Under the pieces are notes generated by a model. That model was not told the origin of the DNA. It did not search any database and saw only the letters and a program-made list of their open reading frames with translations. A DNA stretch of 64,000 nucleotides from Terriglobia bacterium (GTDB lineage: Bacteria > Acidobacteriota > Terriglobia > Terriglobales > Acidobacteriaceae). Below, one piece after another: positions 1-8,089 of the stretch. The position numbers and the translations under genes are program-made. Position 1 is the stretch's first letter; the number at the start of each line of letters is the position of its first letter. The stretch covers positions 29,690 through 93,689 of the forward strand of contig JAIQGK010000020.1 in the NCBI GenBank assembly GCA_020072645.1, written 5' to 3'.

Positions 1-819
1 GATACGTTGCGCGGCAGCCATACACCCGCCGATCTGGCGGCAAGCGTCGAAGCTCTGTTTGGAGATACCAACATTCAACCGGTCTATCTGGCATGGCAGA
101 CTGAGACCCTTGCCATTCTGCAGGCGGCCCCGCAAGCCGAGTTCAAACAGAAGCTGGGGCAGCAGCTCGACATCCTGATTGATAAGTTGGCCACCCTGAG
201 CCCGGACTTTTACACGAAAGTAGCGACGTTGCGCCGCGCTTCGCAGAACTATTTGTCCGAGCGGGATGATCTATTGCAGGCGATCCAGAGCCATAAATTC
301 AGCGTTGAGTACACTAACCTGCATTCGCTGAACCAGCCCTCAACGTCGAATGTCCGCCTTATATTCTCGCACCAGCCATCCGCGGCCCCTATTCTTCTCA
401 CCGCCAACGCTGCGGTCACGTGGTACAACTCGCTCCCGGCAACAACTTCCGCCAGCCGATTGCGTGACGTTCAAGCCGCCGGGCAGCTTGACCGCAGGCT
501 TGGCGTGATCCCGAACCTGGGAAATGCCGTAATGACATTGGCCGGGTACTACCAATGGATGAAGGAAGACGCGCTGATCACGATTGGTCCCGGCAACGTG
601 GCTCCAGGTAGCGGAATTTTACTTCCCGGCACGGCGGCTACCCTGCTCGGCACGAAAGGTAATATCGGGGTAGTTCAGGGCCGCCTGACATTGCCAATCA
701 ATAACACCATTAAGATTCCGATTTCCGTCACCTGGTCAAATCGGAAAGAACTTATCAATGAAAGTGAAACCCGGGGACAGGTCGGCATTACGCTTGATCT
801 CGATAGTCTGTTCAGGTAG
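1..819 (+). CDS. Unknown protein, possible outer-membrane beta-strand C-terminus (5' end cut by window)
   Basis: The reading frame is open from the first base, so the true start lies to the left; about 272 codons are visible. The first half is helical and charged (around residues 30-100, with many Leu/Gln/Lys). The second half has alternating hydrophobic and polar stretches and short Gly/Pro/Asn turns, and it ends in GITLDLDSLFR, which resembles the amphipathic last strand of an outer-membrane protein. Function is not recognised. The next gene is convergent on the minus strand, and no terminator is obvious in the short gap. Confidence 0.6.
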   Translation, partial: DTLRGSHTPADLAASVEALFGDTNIQPVYLAWQTETLAILQAAPQAEFKQKLGQQLDILIDKLATLSPDFYTKVATLRRASQNYLSERDDLLQAIQSHKFSVEYTNLHSLNQPSTSNVRLIFSHQPSAAPILLTANAAVTWYNSLPATTSASRLRDVQAAGQLDRRLGVIPNLGNAVMTLAGYYQWMKEDALITIGPGNVAPGSGILLPGTAATLLGTKGNIGVVQGRLTLPINNTIKIPISVTWSNRKELINESETRGQVGITLDLDSLFR

Positions 820-866
820 GACGAGGGCGTGGAGTTCGCGCGTCAGAAGTCGGCCTGAGTCACGGA

Positions 867-2165
867 CTATCCCCAATTTTCCGCTGTCTCCAGTCGAACC
901 ATATTGGGGCCAACGCCATTGGATTTTTTGCGGCTGGCGGCAAAGCGGTAAGCTTCGTCGTATTTCTGGCCGATAGCTGATGAGTTGCGTGTTTCATACA
1001 TGAACATGCGACCGGCCGCGCCCAGAGCGGCGCGAAATTCAGGGTTGCGTCCGACGAAGGCCATGCGATAGCCAAGATCGCGCGCGTTACCGGCCTCAAA
1101 CCACAGGCAGCCGCGGCCTTCAGGGCTGGCGTCGCGATTGCGCGGAACGTCGGCGGCGAGAAGAGTTTTGCCCTGCCACAGGCTTTTCATACAGGTTTCA
1201 TTGGGCTGGCGGGCGGCAACGGGATTGGCGGGAACTTCTCCCATAGCCACAACAACGTGCGCGCTCTGCATGGTTGCAGGAACGTCAAACTGGTGGACCA
1301 GCGCTACATGCTGCGAAATTCCCAGGCGCGAAGCATGCTCATTGATGGCCCGGCGCGCGCTTTCGGGCGCTTCCAGCAGCAGGTTGAACTGCGGCAGTTC
1401 ATTACACGCCAGAGCAAAACCTTCCAGCACGGAAACTGCGGCGGGCGAAAGCTGCTCTTCTGCGTCGTGAGCGAACAGCGGAACGAAGAATGAAACTGAG
1501 TCAGGCGCGAAGCCGAAGCGTCGAGTTAGAAAGTCAAAATCCTGTGAAAGCGCTGGTGGCTCGTTGTCTTCACTGATAGGTTCGGGAACAAGGAAGACTG
1601 CGTCGGGCGGAGCGCCCCGTTCCAGCGCGGCTTCTTTCAGCCCGAGTGAATGCACGATTACGGCGGCGGCGCGGGAGAGAATAAATTGTTCAGCCACGCG
1701 GAAAGAGCGTCCCATCCAGCTGCCAGCTTCAACTAGGCCGGCGGAGATGGCTAGCTCTTCAATGCATGCGCCCAGGTCATAGACCACACAGCTGCAGCTC
1801 CTCACGGCAGCCATGCCTGCGGCAAAGCAATGCGCGTGGACAAGGTCAGAGGTAGTTTCAGGAGCGCAGTCGAGCAGCGACTTGCGCCAGTTGCGGACAT
1901 CCTGCCAGGAACGTAGGAGTGAAAGTGAACGCGGCTGGTCCTGGTTGCCGCCGGATAGATACAGCTCCGCGGTGCCCGCTCCCTGCGGCGTTACGATAAA
2001 CGGCCGCATGCCAACGGCGACTTGTCCTTCAACCACGGGCAGAACGTCGCGAGCATATTCGCAGGCATGGATAACGCGCCAGACTTTGGTCTTGGTGAAG
2101 CGGGGCAGGGTGCCAGTGGCGTCGGATTGTCCGCGCTGTTGCGCGGTAGAAAAACTTGAACTCAT
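867..2165 (-). CDS. Glycosyltransferase, group 1 (GT4)-like
   Basis: A 432-aa protein with the layout of GT-B glycosyltransferases. The N-terminal acceptor half has VWRVIHACEYARDVLPVVEG and a DLVHAHCF segment like the 'DIVHAH' motif. The C-terminal half has HVALVHQFD and a degenerate donor-binding region around GEVPANPVAARQPNETCMKS. The canonical E-x7-E motif is weak, so donor and acceptor cannot be named. Likely role: transfer of a sugar to a cell-surface polysaccharide or lipid, in the cytoplasm. Its ATG overlaps the stop of the upstream diguanylate cyclase gene by one base (TAATG), so the two are probably translationally coupled; c-di-GMP control of polysaccharide synthesis would fit (inference). 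Confidence 0.7.
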   Translation of the reverse strand: MSSSFSTAQQRGQSDATGTLPRFTKTKVWRVIHACEYARDVLPVVEGQVAVGMRPFIVTPQGAGTAELYLSGGNQDQPRSLSLLRSWQDVRNWRKSLLDCAPETTSDLVHAHCFAAGMAAVRSCSCVVYDLGACIEELAISAGLVEAGSWMGRSFRVAEQFILSRAAAVIVHSLGLKEAALERGAPPDAVFLVPEPISEDNEPPALSQDFDFLTRRFGFAPDSVSFFVPLFAHDAEEQLSPAAVSVLEGFALACNELPQFNLLLEAPESARRAINEHASRLGISQHVALVHQFDVPATMQSAHVVVAMGEVPANPVAARQPNETCMKSLWQGKTLLAADVPRNRDASPEGRGCLWFEAGNARDLGYRMAFVGRNPEFRAALGAAGRMFMYETRNSSAIGQKYDEAYRFAASRKKSNGVGPNMVRLETAENWG

Positions 2166-3352
2166 TATGAAACTTCGCGTCCTTGCTTGCTCAGCTCGGA
2201 ATAACGCATCACGCGATTGCGGCCCGCATGCTTGGCGGCATAAAGGGCGGCGTCGGCAAATTCAATCAGGTCGCGCTTGAACTGCGCGTCAGTATCATAA
2301 ACGGCCACGCCAATGCTGATTGTAAGATGCTGGACGGAGTGCGGCGAGCCGGCAAAAAATTTGGCCTGGTCCACGGCGCGCCGCAGGCGCTGGGCCACAA
2401 AGACGGCGCCGGTTTCCGTGGTTTCCGGCAGGATGATCACAAACTCTTCACCGCCATAACGGGCCACCGTATCCACTTCACGCATGTCTTTCATCAGGAT
2501 TGAGGTTACGTCGCGCAAGAGCTGGTCGCCTACGTGATGGCCAAAGGTATCATTCAGCACCTTGAAGTGGTCAATATCGATCATTAGCAGTGCAAACTTT
2601 TGCTGCTTGCGTTCAGCGCGCTTGAACTCCAGTTCCAGTTGTTGCTCAAAATATCCGCGCGTGCGCAGGCCGGTAAGGTAGTCAGTAAAAGCAAAGCGCA
2701 GCAGGCCTTCATTGGCGTATTCGCGGGTAAGCAGATTTTCCGCGACAAGAGCCAGAATCCACAAAAGCTGTGCGTCTTCTTTAGTAAAAGGTTTATTAGC
2801 TCCGGCACGGAAGATCTGTATCGACCCCATCACGCGATTGCTGACAAACAGCGGCACTACCAGCGCGCAGGTCGCGCCCACTATCTGCATCAGCGCATCG
2901 GACTGGGCATTGTGGCCTTGCTCAACCAACAAAGGACGCCCATATTTAATGGCCCAGAAATTCAGGATGTTCCCGGTAGCGATTTCCTGGCCGATCTGTT
3001 TTTCCACGTTGCGCGCGATCCGCAACTCCATCAGTTCGCGGCCTTCGTCCCAGAAATAGACCATGGCCTTGTCAAACGCGCACATGTCGGCAGTCATGTC
3101 GCAGAGCAGATTAAGGGTGGCCTCTAGTTGCATTTGCAGGCCCGTAAGCATACTCATGCGTAGGATGACGTTCACATCCTCCCATCTCTTCTGGATGGTT
3201 TCCGGACGCAGCTCTGAGAACACCTCGACCACAAATCGCTCTGGCGGAGACGAGCCAAGGTCAACGGGTTCGGGGGACGGCATCGGGAACATTTTTCTAG
3301 GGGAGCTCATGGCGTGGCCCAGGGCTCTTTTCAGCCTCTTGTGAGATGCCAC
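2165..3352 (-). CDS. GAF-GGDEF diguanylate cyclase
   Basis: A 395-aa cytoplasmic protein. Residues about 70-205 form a GAF-like sensor domain; residues about 215-390 are a GGDEF domain with DYLTGLRTR at its start, the Mg-binding MIDIDHFK segment, and the active-site signature RYGGEEF at about 298-304. It should condense two GTP to c-di-GMP. The RxxD inhibitory site is not clear just before GGEEF (VDTVARYGGEEF). The 5'-most start is GTG; an ATG 14 codons downstream (MSSPRK) is an equally good start. It is first in a two-gene unit with the glycosyltransferase. Confidence 0.88.
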   Translation of the reverse strand: MASHKRLKRALGHAMSSPRKMFPMPSPEPVDLGSSPPERFVVEVFSELRPETIQKRWEDVNVILRMSMLTGLQMQLEATLNLLCDMTADMCAFDKAMVYFWDEGRELMELRIARNVEKQIGQEIATGNILNFWAIKYGRPLLVEQGHNAQSDALMQIVGATCALVVPLFVSNRVMGSIQIFRAGANKPFTKEDAQLLWILALVAENLLTREYANEGLLRFAFTDYLTGLRTRGYFEQQLELEFKRAERKQQKFALLMIDIDHFKVLNDTFGHHVGDQLLRDVTSILMKDMREVDTVARYGGEEFVIILPETTETGAVFVAQRLRRAVDQAKFFAGSPHSVQHLTISIGVAVYDTDAQFKRDLIEFADAALYAAKHAGRNRVMRYSELSKQGREVS

Positions 3353-3608
3353 GCGGCGCTATAGGGAAACTTACCGAAGTGCTCTGTTTTTTTTACCCGG
3401 CAGTGGCCAAATGTACAGGGTAGGCCAAGGATGTGGGCGAGTATTAACCATTCCGACAGTGGAACTAATGGATCCAGCTATGGTATGCCAGTACATCTTT
3501 ATTGTGGCCGATTGCTCAAAATCGCCCGATTTAGTTCATGCCTGGTTCCGGCTCTCACCTTGGCCGTCTGCTTGCATTATCAATCGTTTGATCCGGGAGG
3601 GTTCGAAC

Positions 3609-3857
3609 ATGGCACTCACTAAGAAAGGCCTAATCCAGGAATTGAAGCATGAAATTCATAGTCCGCTGGCCGCCATCCGCAATGCCCTGTACCTTGCGGC
3701 TGTTCGAAGTGATGATCCGGAAACGCTGCGTTACCTGACGCTGGCGGAAGTTGAGGTGTCCCGCATTGCCGCTGTCTTAAAAAATGCTAATCAAATCAAA
3801 GAAAACAAACAGGTTCGTGTGCTGATTCCGCTTATGGGCGCCGCTTCCGCCGCGTAA
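3609..3857 (+). CDS. Stand-alone histidine-kinase dimerisation (HisKA-like) domain protein
   Basis: An 82-aa protein that is almost entirely one HisKA-type helical hairpin. ELKHEIHSPLAAIRNAL (about residues 11-27) matches the H-box pattern HExx(N/T)PL with the candidate phospho-His in HEIHSPL, followed by a second helix (PETLRYLTLAEVEVSRIAAVL). No HATPase domain follows, so it cannot be an autonomous kinase. The ATG is preceded by GGGAGG (about 3596-3601) at good spacing; the longer upstream reading frame lacks such a site. It might be a phosphotransfer or dimerisation partner, or a truncated kinase; the clean start and stop favour an intact small gene. Confidence 0.6.
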   Translation: MALTKKGLIQELKHEIHSPLAAIRNALYLAAVRSDDPETLRYLTLAEVEVSRIAAVLKNANQIKENKQVRVLIPLMGAASAA

Positions 3858-4065
3858 GGTTTACCAATCGGGAGACACAATTCACGATTTCCTCAGTTTT
3901 CATGCACAGTCTCTGTTGCATTTATTCCAGACTCAGCTTAGGATGAATCTAGTCGCCGGAAAACCCGCTGGCGCAGAATAGAAGCTCTTCGCAGTAAACT
4001 TCGCCCGATTTTTAAACAATTCACGCCGGCCCACTAAACGTTTTTCCGACAGGAGAAGCTCCCTC

Positions 4066-4794
4066 ATGGCATGGTACGCGTACTGCATCGTTGAGCAACA
4101 AGCTGTGCAAGGTGGTATTCGCGCTCGTCGTCCCGTTCCCGTAGAAGGTCTAAAAGGTATAGCAGACGCCCAGATATTCGCGTATCCCAGCGGCGACTTT
4201 TCCGTCCTGGTAAGCGAGTACATTCCTACCGGCGATCTTGGCCAAAAGGCCCTTCTCCAACATGCGCATGTGGTCAGCGAATGCTTCAAGCGCACAACAG
4301 TTCTGCCGTTCCGTTTCGGCACGGTTTTTGATACTGACGAGGCATTGCGGCGCGCGGTCCGCCTCAATCGCAAAGCTTTCCTGGAAAGCGTTACCAAGCT
4401 GAAGGGCAAGGCTGAAATGCATCTGAAACTGTTGATTAAAGACGGTTCACTGCGTGAAGCCATGGAAGAGATCGAATTGCCCGCCACTGTGGGCAGTGAA
4501 TATTTGAGCCGCCTGCGGGAAAAAGCCGTGCGGCAACGCGAACGGCAAACCAAAGCCCGTGCTCTTTCCGTCCAGGTACACAAGATTTTTTCCCCCATTG
4601 ACCAGGACGTCTGCTGCCGCAAAGTTGATTCCGGTGGAATGCTTATCGATATTGCCCACCTTATTGATCACAAAAAAGTTGAGAAATACCAGAATCGCTA
4701 CCAGATGGCTACCAGGCATCTGCCCGGGATCGAAGTTGTGATGAGCGGACCCTGGCCGCCTTACCACTTCATCACCGGCAAGCGCTCTTCCTGA
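4066..4794 (+). CDS. GvpL/GvpF-family gas vesicle protein (orphan)
   Basis: A 242-aa protein starting MAWYAYCIVE, with the family landmarks FSVLVSEY, a HAHVVSECF helix, TTVLPFRFGTVF in the middle, and the near C-terminal PGIEVVMSGPWPPYHFI. GvpF/L proteins take part in gas vesicle assembly in vesicle-forming bacteria. No gvpA, gvpN, gvpK or other gvp gene lies within the window, so the role here is unclear. The start is supported by AGGAG about 10 bases upstream. Family assignment is confident; function is not. Confidence 0.85.
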   Translation: MAWYAYCIVEQQAVQGGIRARRPVPVEGLKGIADAQIFAYPSGDFSVLVSEYIPTGDLGQKALLQHAHVVSECFKRTTVLPFRFGTVFDTDEALRRAVRLNRKAFLESVTKLKGKAEMHLKLLIKDGSLREAMEEIELPATVGSEYLSRLREKAVRQRERQTKARALSVQVHKIFSPIDQDVCCRKVDSGGMLIDIAHLIDHKKVEKYQNRYQMATRHLPGIEVVMSGPWPPYHFITGKRSS

Positions 4795-4972
4795 TCGACT
4801 CAGCAAACATCCAGAGACGCATTCCAAGGGTTGAAAGATCCGGCTTTCGCCCTTTTCTGTCCATGAGTCACACATGCCCAAAGCGGCGCACGTGATGACG
4901 GGCGAAACCGATCTTGCCGCAGCGCTCAAGGATTCCATTGCTGCGGCGCGCAAGCGCAAGTGAGCGCTTGCG

Positions 4973-5404
4973 CTACTTGCACGTCAAGGTGGCACTGCCG
5001 CTGATCAAAACCCCCGTGCCCGCTCCATTTGTTCCGGTTGCAGTCACCGTGACCGGCGACGGAGTTGCATTGATGCAGGTCGCCACCCCGTAGTCCACAT
5101 TGAGCGTATTGCCGATCTTGGTATTCACCATGTCGGAGACGGACCATTTGAGGTCGGTTCGTATCGGTCCCGGCGTGGGCGGGCAACCGGGGCGCAGACC
5201 ATTGAAGGCGATAAAGGAAGCCTGGTTGCCGGGCGCCGCCGCTGCGTGGTCGGCTGTCGCCGTTTGGGGAGAGATACCCAAATCCAGAGGAGTGCAGTCC
5301 ACTACCTGCGACTTACCACCGCAACCGATGCCGAAGACTACCAGCAATAGAAAAAACAATGGAAAATGGCTGAGACTATAGTTCTTTGCGGCCTGATCGT
5401 TCAT
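4973..5404 (-). CDS. Small lipoprotein with Ig-like fold character (paralogue of 31656-32021)
   Basis: About 143 aa. The N-terminus is a lipoprotein signal (SHFPLFFLLLVVFGIGCGG) with the lipobox Cys. The mature part has two Cys in a CPPTPGPIRTDLKWSVSD region and ends in a strand-rich, Thr/Gly-rich segment finishing SATLTCK. The start was placed at the ATG with AAGGAG seven bases upstream; a longer frame begins ten codons earlier. The same layout (lipobox, DHAAA, CPPTPxxI...WSxS, ATCxxAT, SATLTC) occurs in the lipoprotein at 31656-32021. Function unknown; periplasmic location, membrane-anchored. Confidence 0.65.
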   Translation of the reverse strand: MNDQAAKNYSLSHFPLFFLLLVVFGIGCGGKSQVVDCTPLDLGISPQTATADHAAAAPGNQASFIAFNGLRPGCPPTPGPIRTDLKWSVSDMVNTKIGNTLNVDYGVATCINATPSPVTVTATGTNGAGTGVLISGSATLTCK

Positions 5405-5709
5405 TCGGCGCTCCTTGCGACCTGCGGAGAGCATAGCGACGCTTTCATTTATACATGGTTTGATCTAGCATCAGCTACTCTGGTTGCCATCCTCTGTCGT
5501 CAGCGGCTCCGACTCAAACCGCAGCACATTACCATCAGGGGATCAGCCAAAGCCTCATAAAAGCCCCTAGTTAGGCATCCCAATGCCTGAAAATGGAATC
5601 GGAGTACAATATCTGAGGGCCAATCGCCCCCGGTGGGTATTTCCGTTCCGATTCTTAGCCGGTTTAGACTTTCCATAGAAGGCGGGCTGTTTTGCCGCTG
5701 GGAGTATGA
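5405..5709. other. Intergenic region, no gene seen
   Basis: About 305 bases between two divergent genes. It must hold the promoters of the lipoprotein gene (minus) and the sigma-54 activator gene (plus). No convincing open frame, hairpin terminator or operator was found. Confidence 0.5.
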
Positions 5710-7173
5710 ATGAACCCCAAGACCCGTGTGCTGATCGTGGACGATGACGTAGCTATGGCAAAGTACCTGGCGGCACACTTGTCCCGCCGGAACTTTGAGG
5801 TTACGGTCGCTTCCAGCGAGCAGGAAGCCCTGCGGGTCTTCCGTTCTTTCGATCCAGTCCTGGTTTTAGTTGAAACATCAATGGACGGTGAGGCCGGCAA
5901 TGAAACGTTACAGCGCCTGAAGCAGATCAAGCCCACTGTCTCCATCATGGTTCTTTCTTCCATCAAAGATCCGGAGCTGATTTTCAAGGCGTCAAAGCTT
6001 GGCGCGGACGACTACATCACCAAACCCGTCGATCCCAAAGAACTCGACGTCCGAATCGGCAAAGTTCTGGATAATCAGCGTCTTTTTACTGAAGTCACAC
6101 AGTTGCGCGAGCAGGTGCGTCGCCAGAGCGATTTCACCATGCTCTTTGGCACCAGCCCAAAAATGATGGAAGTAAAAATGACGATTGAGCAGGTGGCGGA
6201 CACCACGGCCACGGTGCTCATCCGCGGTGAAAGCGGTACCGGCAAAGAAGTGGTGGCGCGCATGGTGTATTCGGAATCCTCGCGCTGCGAAAAGCCGTTT
6301 GTGAAAGTGAACTGCGCCGCCATTCCGCATGAGCTGCTGGAAAGCGAGCTCTTTGGTTATGAAGCCGGAGCATTCACCGGCGCCAATCGGCAAAAGCTGG
6401 GCAAATTCGAGCAGGCCAATGGCGGCACTATTTTTCTGGACGAAATCAGCGAAATGCATCCTGCGCTACAGGCCAAGCTGCTGCACGTGTTGCAGGACCA
6501 TGAATTTTCCCGCCTCGGCGGCAAGCGTGATGTGCAGGTGGACGTGCGAGTCCTGGCTGCAACCAACAAACCCCTGGAGCGCGCCGTTGAAGAAGGCGTG
6601 TTCCGCGAAGACCTGTTCTATCGCCTGAATGTAGTGACGATCCATATTCCACCGCTGCGCGAACGGCGTGAAGAGATCCCGGTATTCCTGAAATATTTTC
6701 TGGAAAAATACAGTGAGCATTACGGCAAGAAGCCATCCATGTTCAGCGAGTTTGCCGTGAATCGAATGATGGAATATCCATGGCCGGGAAACATCCGCGA
6801 ACTGGAAAACATGGTGAAGCGATACGTAATTGTGGGGAACGAGGCGCAGATCATCCGTGAGCTGGCTACGCACAAGCCCATTGTCACTTCCTTTGGCGGG
6901 ATGGCAGCGCAGTCTGTTGCCGTGGCTGAGACCACAACGCCGGCGATGCAATCAAGCAATGGCGTAGAAATCGAAATGCCATCATTACTGGAAATTGGCC
7001 GGCGTGCAGCAATGCAAGCTGAGCGGGAAGCTATTGAGCGGGTACTGGCTCAAACCCGCTGGAACCGCCGTCAGGCTGCCAAAATCCTCAAGATCAGCTA
7101 CAAAGCTCTTCTGAACAAGTTGAAAGCGATGGAGGAGCAAACCAAAACCCAGCTTAAGCACGAAGAGGTCTAA
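5710..7173 (+). CDS. NtrC-family sigma-54-dependent activator with atypical receiver
   Basis: A 487-aa three-domain regulator. Receiver domain (1-120) has the acidic pair D11/D12 and K105 (ITKPVD), but the phospho-acceptor position is Glu: PVLVLVETSMDG puts E55 where PDLVLLDxxMPG has Asp. The AAA+ domain (about 145-385) has Walker A GESGTGKE, the sigma-54 contact loop GAFTGA, Walker B GGTIFLDEI and the arginine-finger region FREDLFYRLNV. The C-terminus (about 440-480) is a Fis-type helix-turn-helix, NRRQAAKILKISYKALLNKL. It should activate RpoN promoters by ATP hydrolysis. With Glu at 55, phosphorylation control may be lost or the protein may be constitutively active (inference). No histidine kinase gene is adjacent. 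Confidence 0.93.
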   Translation: MNPKTRVLIVDDDVAMAKYLAAHLSRRNFEVTVASSEQEALRVFRSFDPVLVLVETSMDGEAGNETLQRLKQIKPTVSIMVLSSIKDPELIFKASKLGADDYITKPVDPKELDVRIGKVLDNQRLFTEVTQLREQVRRQSDFTMLFGTSPKMMEVKMTIEQVADTTATVLIRGESGTGKEVVARMVYSESSRCEKPFVKVNCAAIPHELLESELFGYEAGAFTGANRQKLGKFEQANGGTIFLDEISEMHPALQAKLLHVLQDHEFSRLGGKRDVQVDVRVLAATNKPLERAVEEGVFREDLFYRLNVVTIHIPPLRERREEIPVFLKYFLEKYSEHYGKKPSMFSEFAVNRMMEYPWPGNIRELENMVKRYVIVGNEAQIIRELATHKPIVTSFGGMAAQSVAVAETTTPAMQSSNGVEIEMPSLLEIGRRAAMQAEREAIERVLAQTRWNRRQAAKILKISYKALLNKLKAMEEQTKTQLKHEEV

Positions 7174-7502
7174 TGTTGGTACTCTGATGCCATGTTAAGC
7201 AACTCGAATGCTGGCGGCCACAGAACGCCTAAGCCTGTCAATTCTCTCTAAAATGCTATGCATGTCACACAAAATAAAATGGTTAATGAGAGTCCAATAT
7301 TCCACAAGGCAGGAGAAGAATCTTTGGTTTCCGAGTTGCTTATATAAGAAGCAAATAAAGAGGCACGTAAACTAAACATGATTTCAACCCTCTTCCAAGA
7401 ATTGAGACTTCTTCAATCCGTGTGTCTTGGCGCAAGCTGGGACTGCATCGTGCATCGCCTTTCCTGAGAGATTTCCCTTCCTCCTTCGCCTCTTTGCAAA
7501 AG
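7174..7502 (+). other. Intergenic region, candidate small RNA upstream of a terminator
   Basis: About 330 bases without a convincing protein gene lie between the activator and a very strong intrinsic terminator at 7503-7528. The sequence around 7250-7380 is AT-rich with a TATATAAG stretch near 7339, and the part just before the terminator is pyrimidine-rich. The terminator sits 330 bases past the stop of the activator, so it could end either a long 3' UTR or a separate small RNA. Confidence 0.3.
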
Positions 7503-7528
7503 GCGGCCTGTGATCAGGCCGCTTTTTT
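7503..7528 (+). terminator. Rho-independent terminator
   Basis: A perfect 8-bp stem GCGGCCTG/CAGGCCGC with a 4-base loop is followed by six T and a T-rich tail. It lies about 100 bases upstream of the DksA-like gene and ends transcription arriving from the left. Confidence 0.85.
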
Positions 7529-7626
7529 ATTTTTCTTTTTTACAGATTCATTACACGGCGCGGTGACAACCGGGCTCTCGGCTGCATCTAATCGTCGTTC
7601 CCACAACATATTTGACGGTAATTATT

Positions 7627-8028
7627 ATGGCGACTAAGATAAATCACTTATCAAAAGACATGGACAAGAAGAAGCTGGAAGGCTTTAAAAAACGACTGGA
7701 AGAGCGCCAGCAGGTCCTGCGCAAAGCCGTGAGCCGTACGGAAGAAGACGGCCGCATTGCTGACCAGGACACAGCTCAGGACATTGCTGATCGCGCGGCA
7801 AGCTCTTACACCAAGGAATTTCTTTTTGCCCAGAGCAATAACGATCGCCAGCTTTTAGCGATGGTTGAGACTGCTTTGCAGCGGATTCGTGAAGGCGAAT
7901 TTGGCGAATGCGTGAACTGCGGCAATGAGATCAATGCCAAGCGCCTGGAAGCCGTGCCCTGGACACGCTACTGCATCGCCTGCCAGGAGAAGTTGGAAAA
8001 CGGCCAACTGGAAGAAGTCGTGGAATAA
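7627..8028 (+). CDS. TraR/DksA-type C4 zinc-finger protein
   Basis: About 133 aa. The N-terminal coiled-coil (KKLEGFKKRLEERQQVLRKA) leads into a DQDTAQDIADRA turn and a C-terminal C4 zinc finger CVNCGNEI...RYCIACQ (CxxC-x17-CxxC). The family binds the RNA polymerase secondary channel or acts as small regulatory zinc proteins; DksA modulates rRNA promoters with ppGpp. The DxxDxA tip of DksA is only partly kept (DQDTAQDIAD), so the exact role is uncertain. The ATG at 7627 is preferred over an upstream TTG in frame. Confidence 0.85.
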   Translation: MATKINHLSKDMDKKKLEGFKKRLEERQQVLRKAVSRTEEDGRIADQDTAQDIADRAASSYTKEFLFAQSNNDRQLLAMVETALQRIREGEFGECVNCGNEINAKRLEAVPWTRYCIACQEKLENGQLEEVVE

Positions 8029-8044
8029 TTTCTTCCGCAAATTC

Positions 8045-8073
8045 AAAAGGAGATGCATCGCGCATCTCCTTTT
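8045..8073 (+). terminator. Rho-independent terminator, probably bidirectional
   Basis: A 12-bp perfect inverted repeat AAAAGGAGATGC/GCATCTCCTTTT around a 5-base loop lies between the convergent DksA-like and TonB genes. With A-runs on one side and T-runs on the other, it should work in both directions. Confidence 0.85.
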
Positions 8074-8089
8074 TGTCTTCAGTTTTGTT

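Noticed and set aside
4874..4963. Short open frame of 29 codons after the GvpL/F gene (ending in AARKRK)
   Set aside because: It has a plausible ATG but no ribosome site and no recognisable family; it may be a remnant of another gene. Not supported as a CDS.
7422..7637. 71-aa frame before the DksA-like gene
   Set aside because: It runs across the strong terminator at 7503-7528 and has no protein-like composition.
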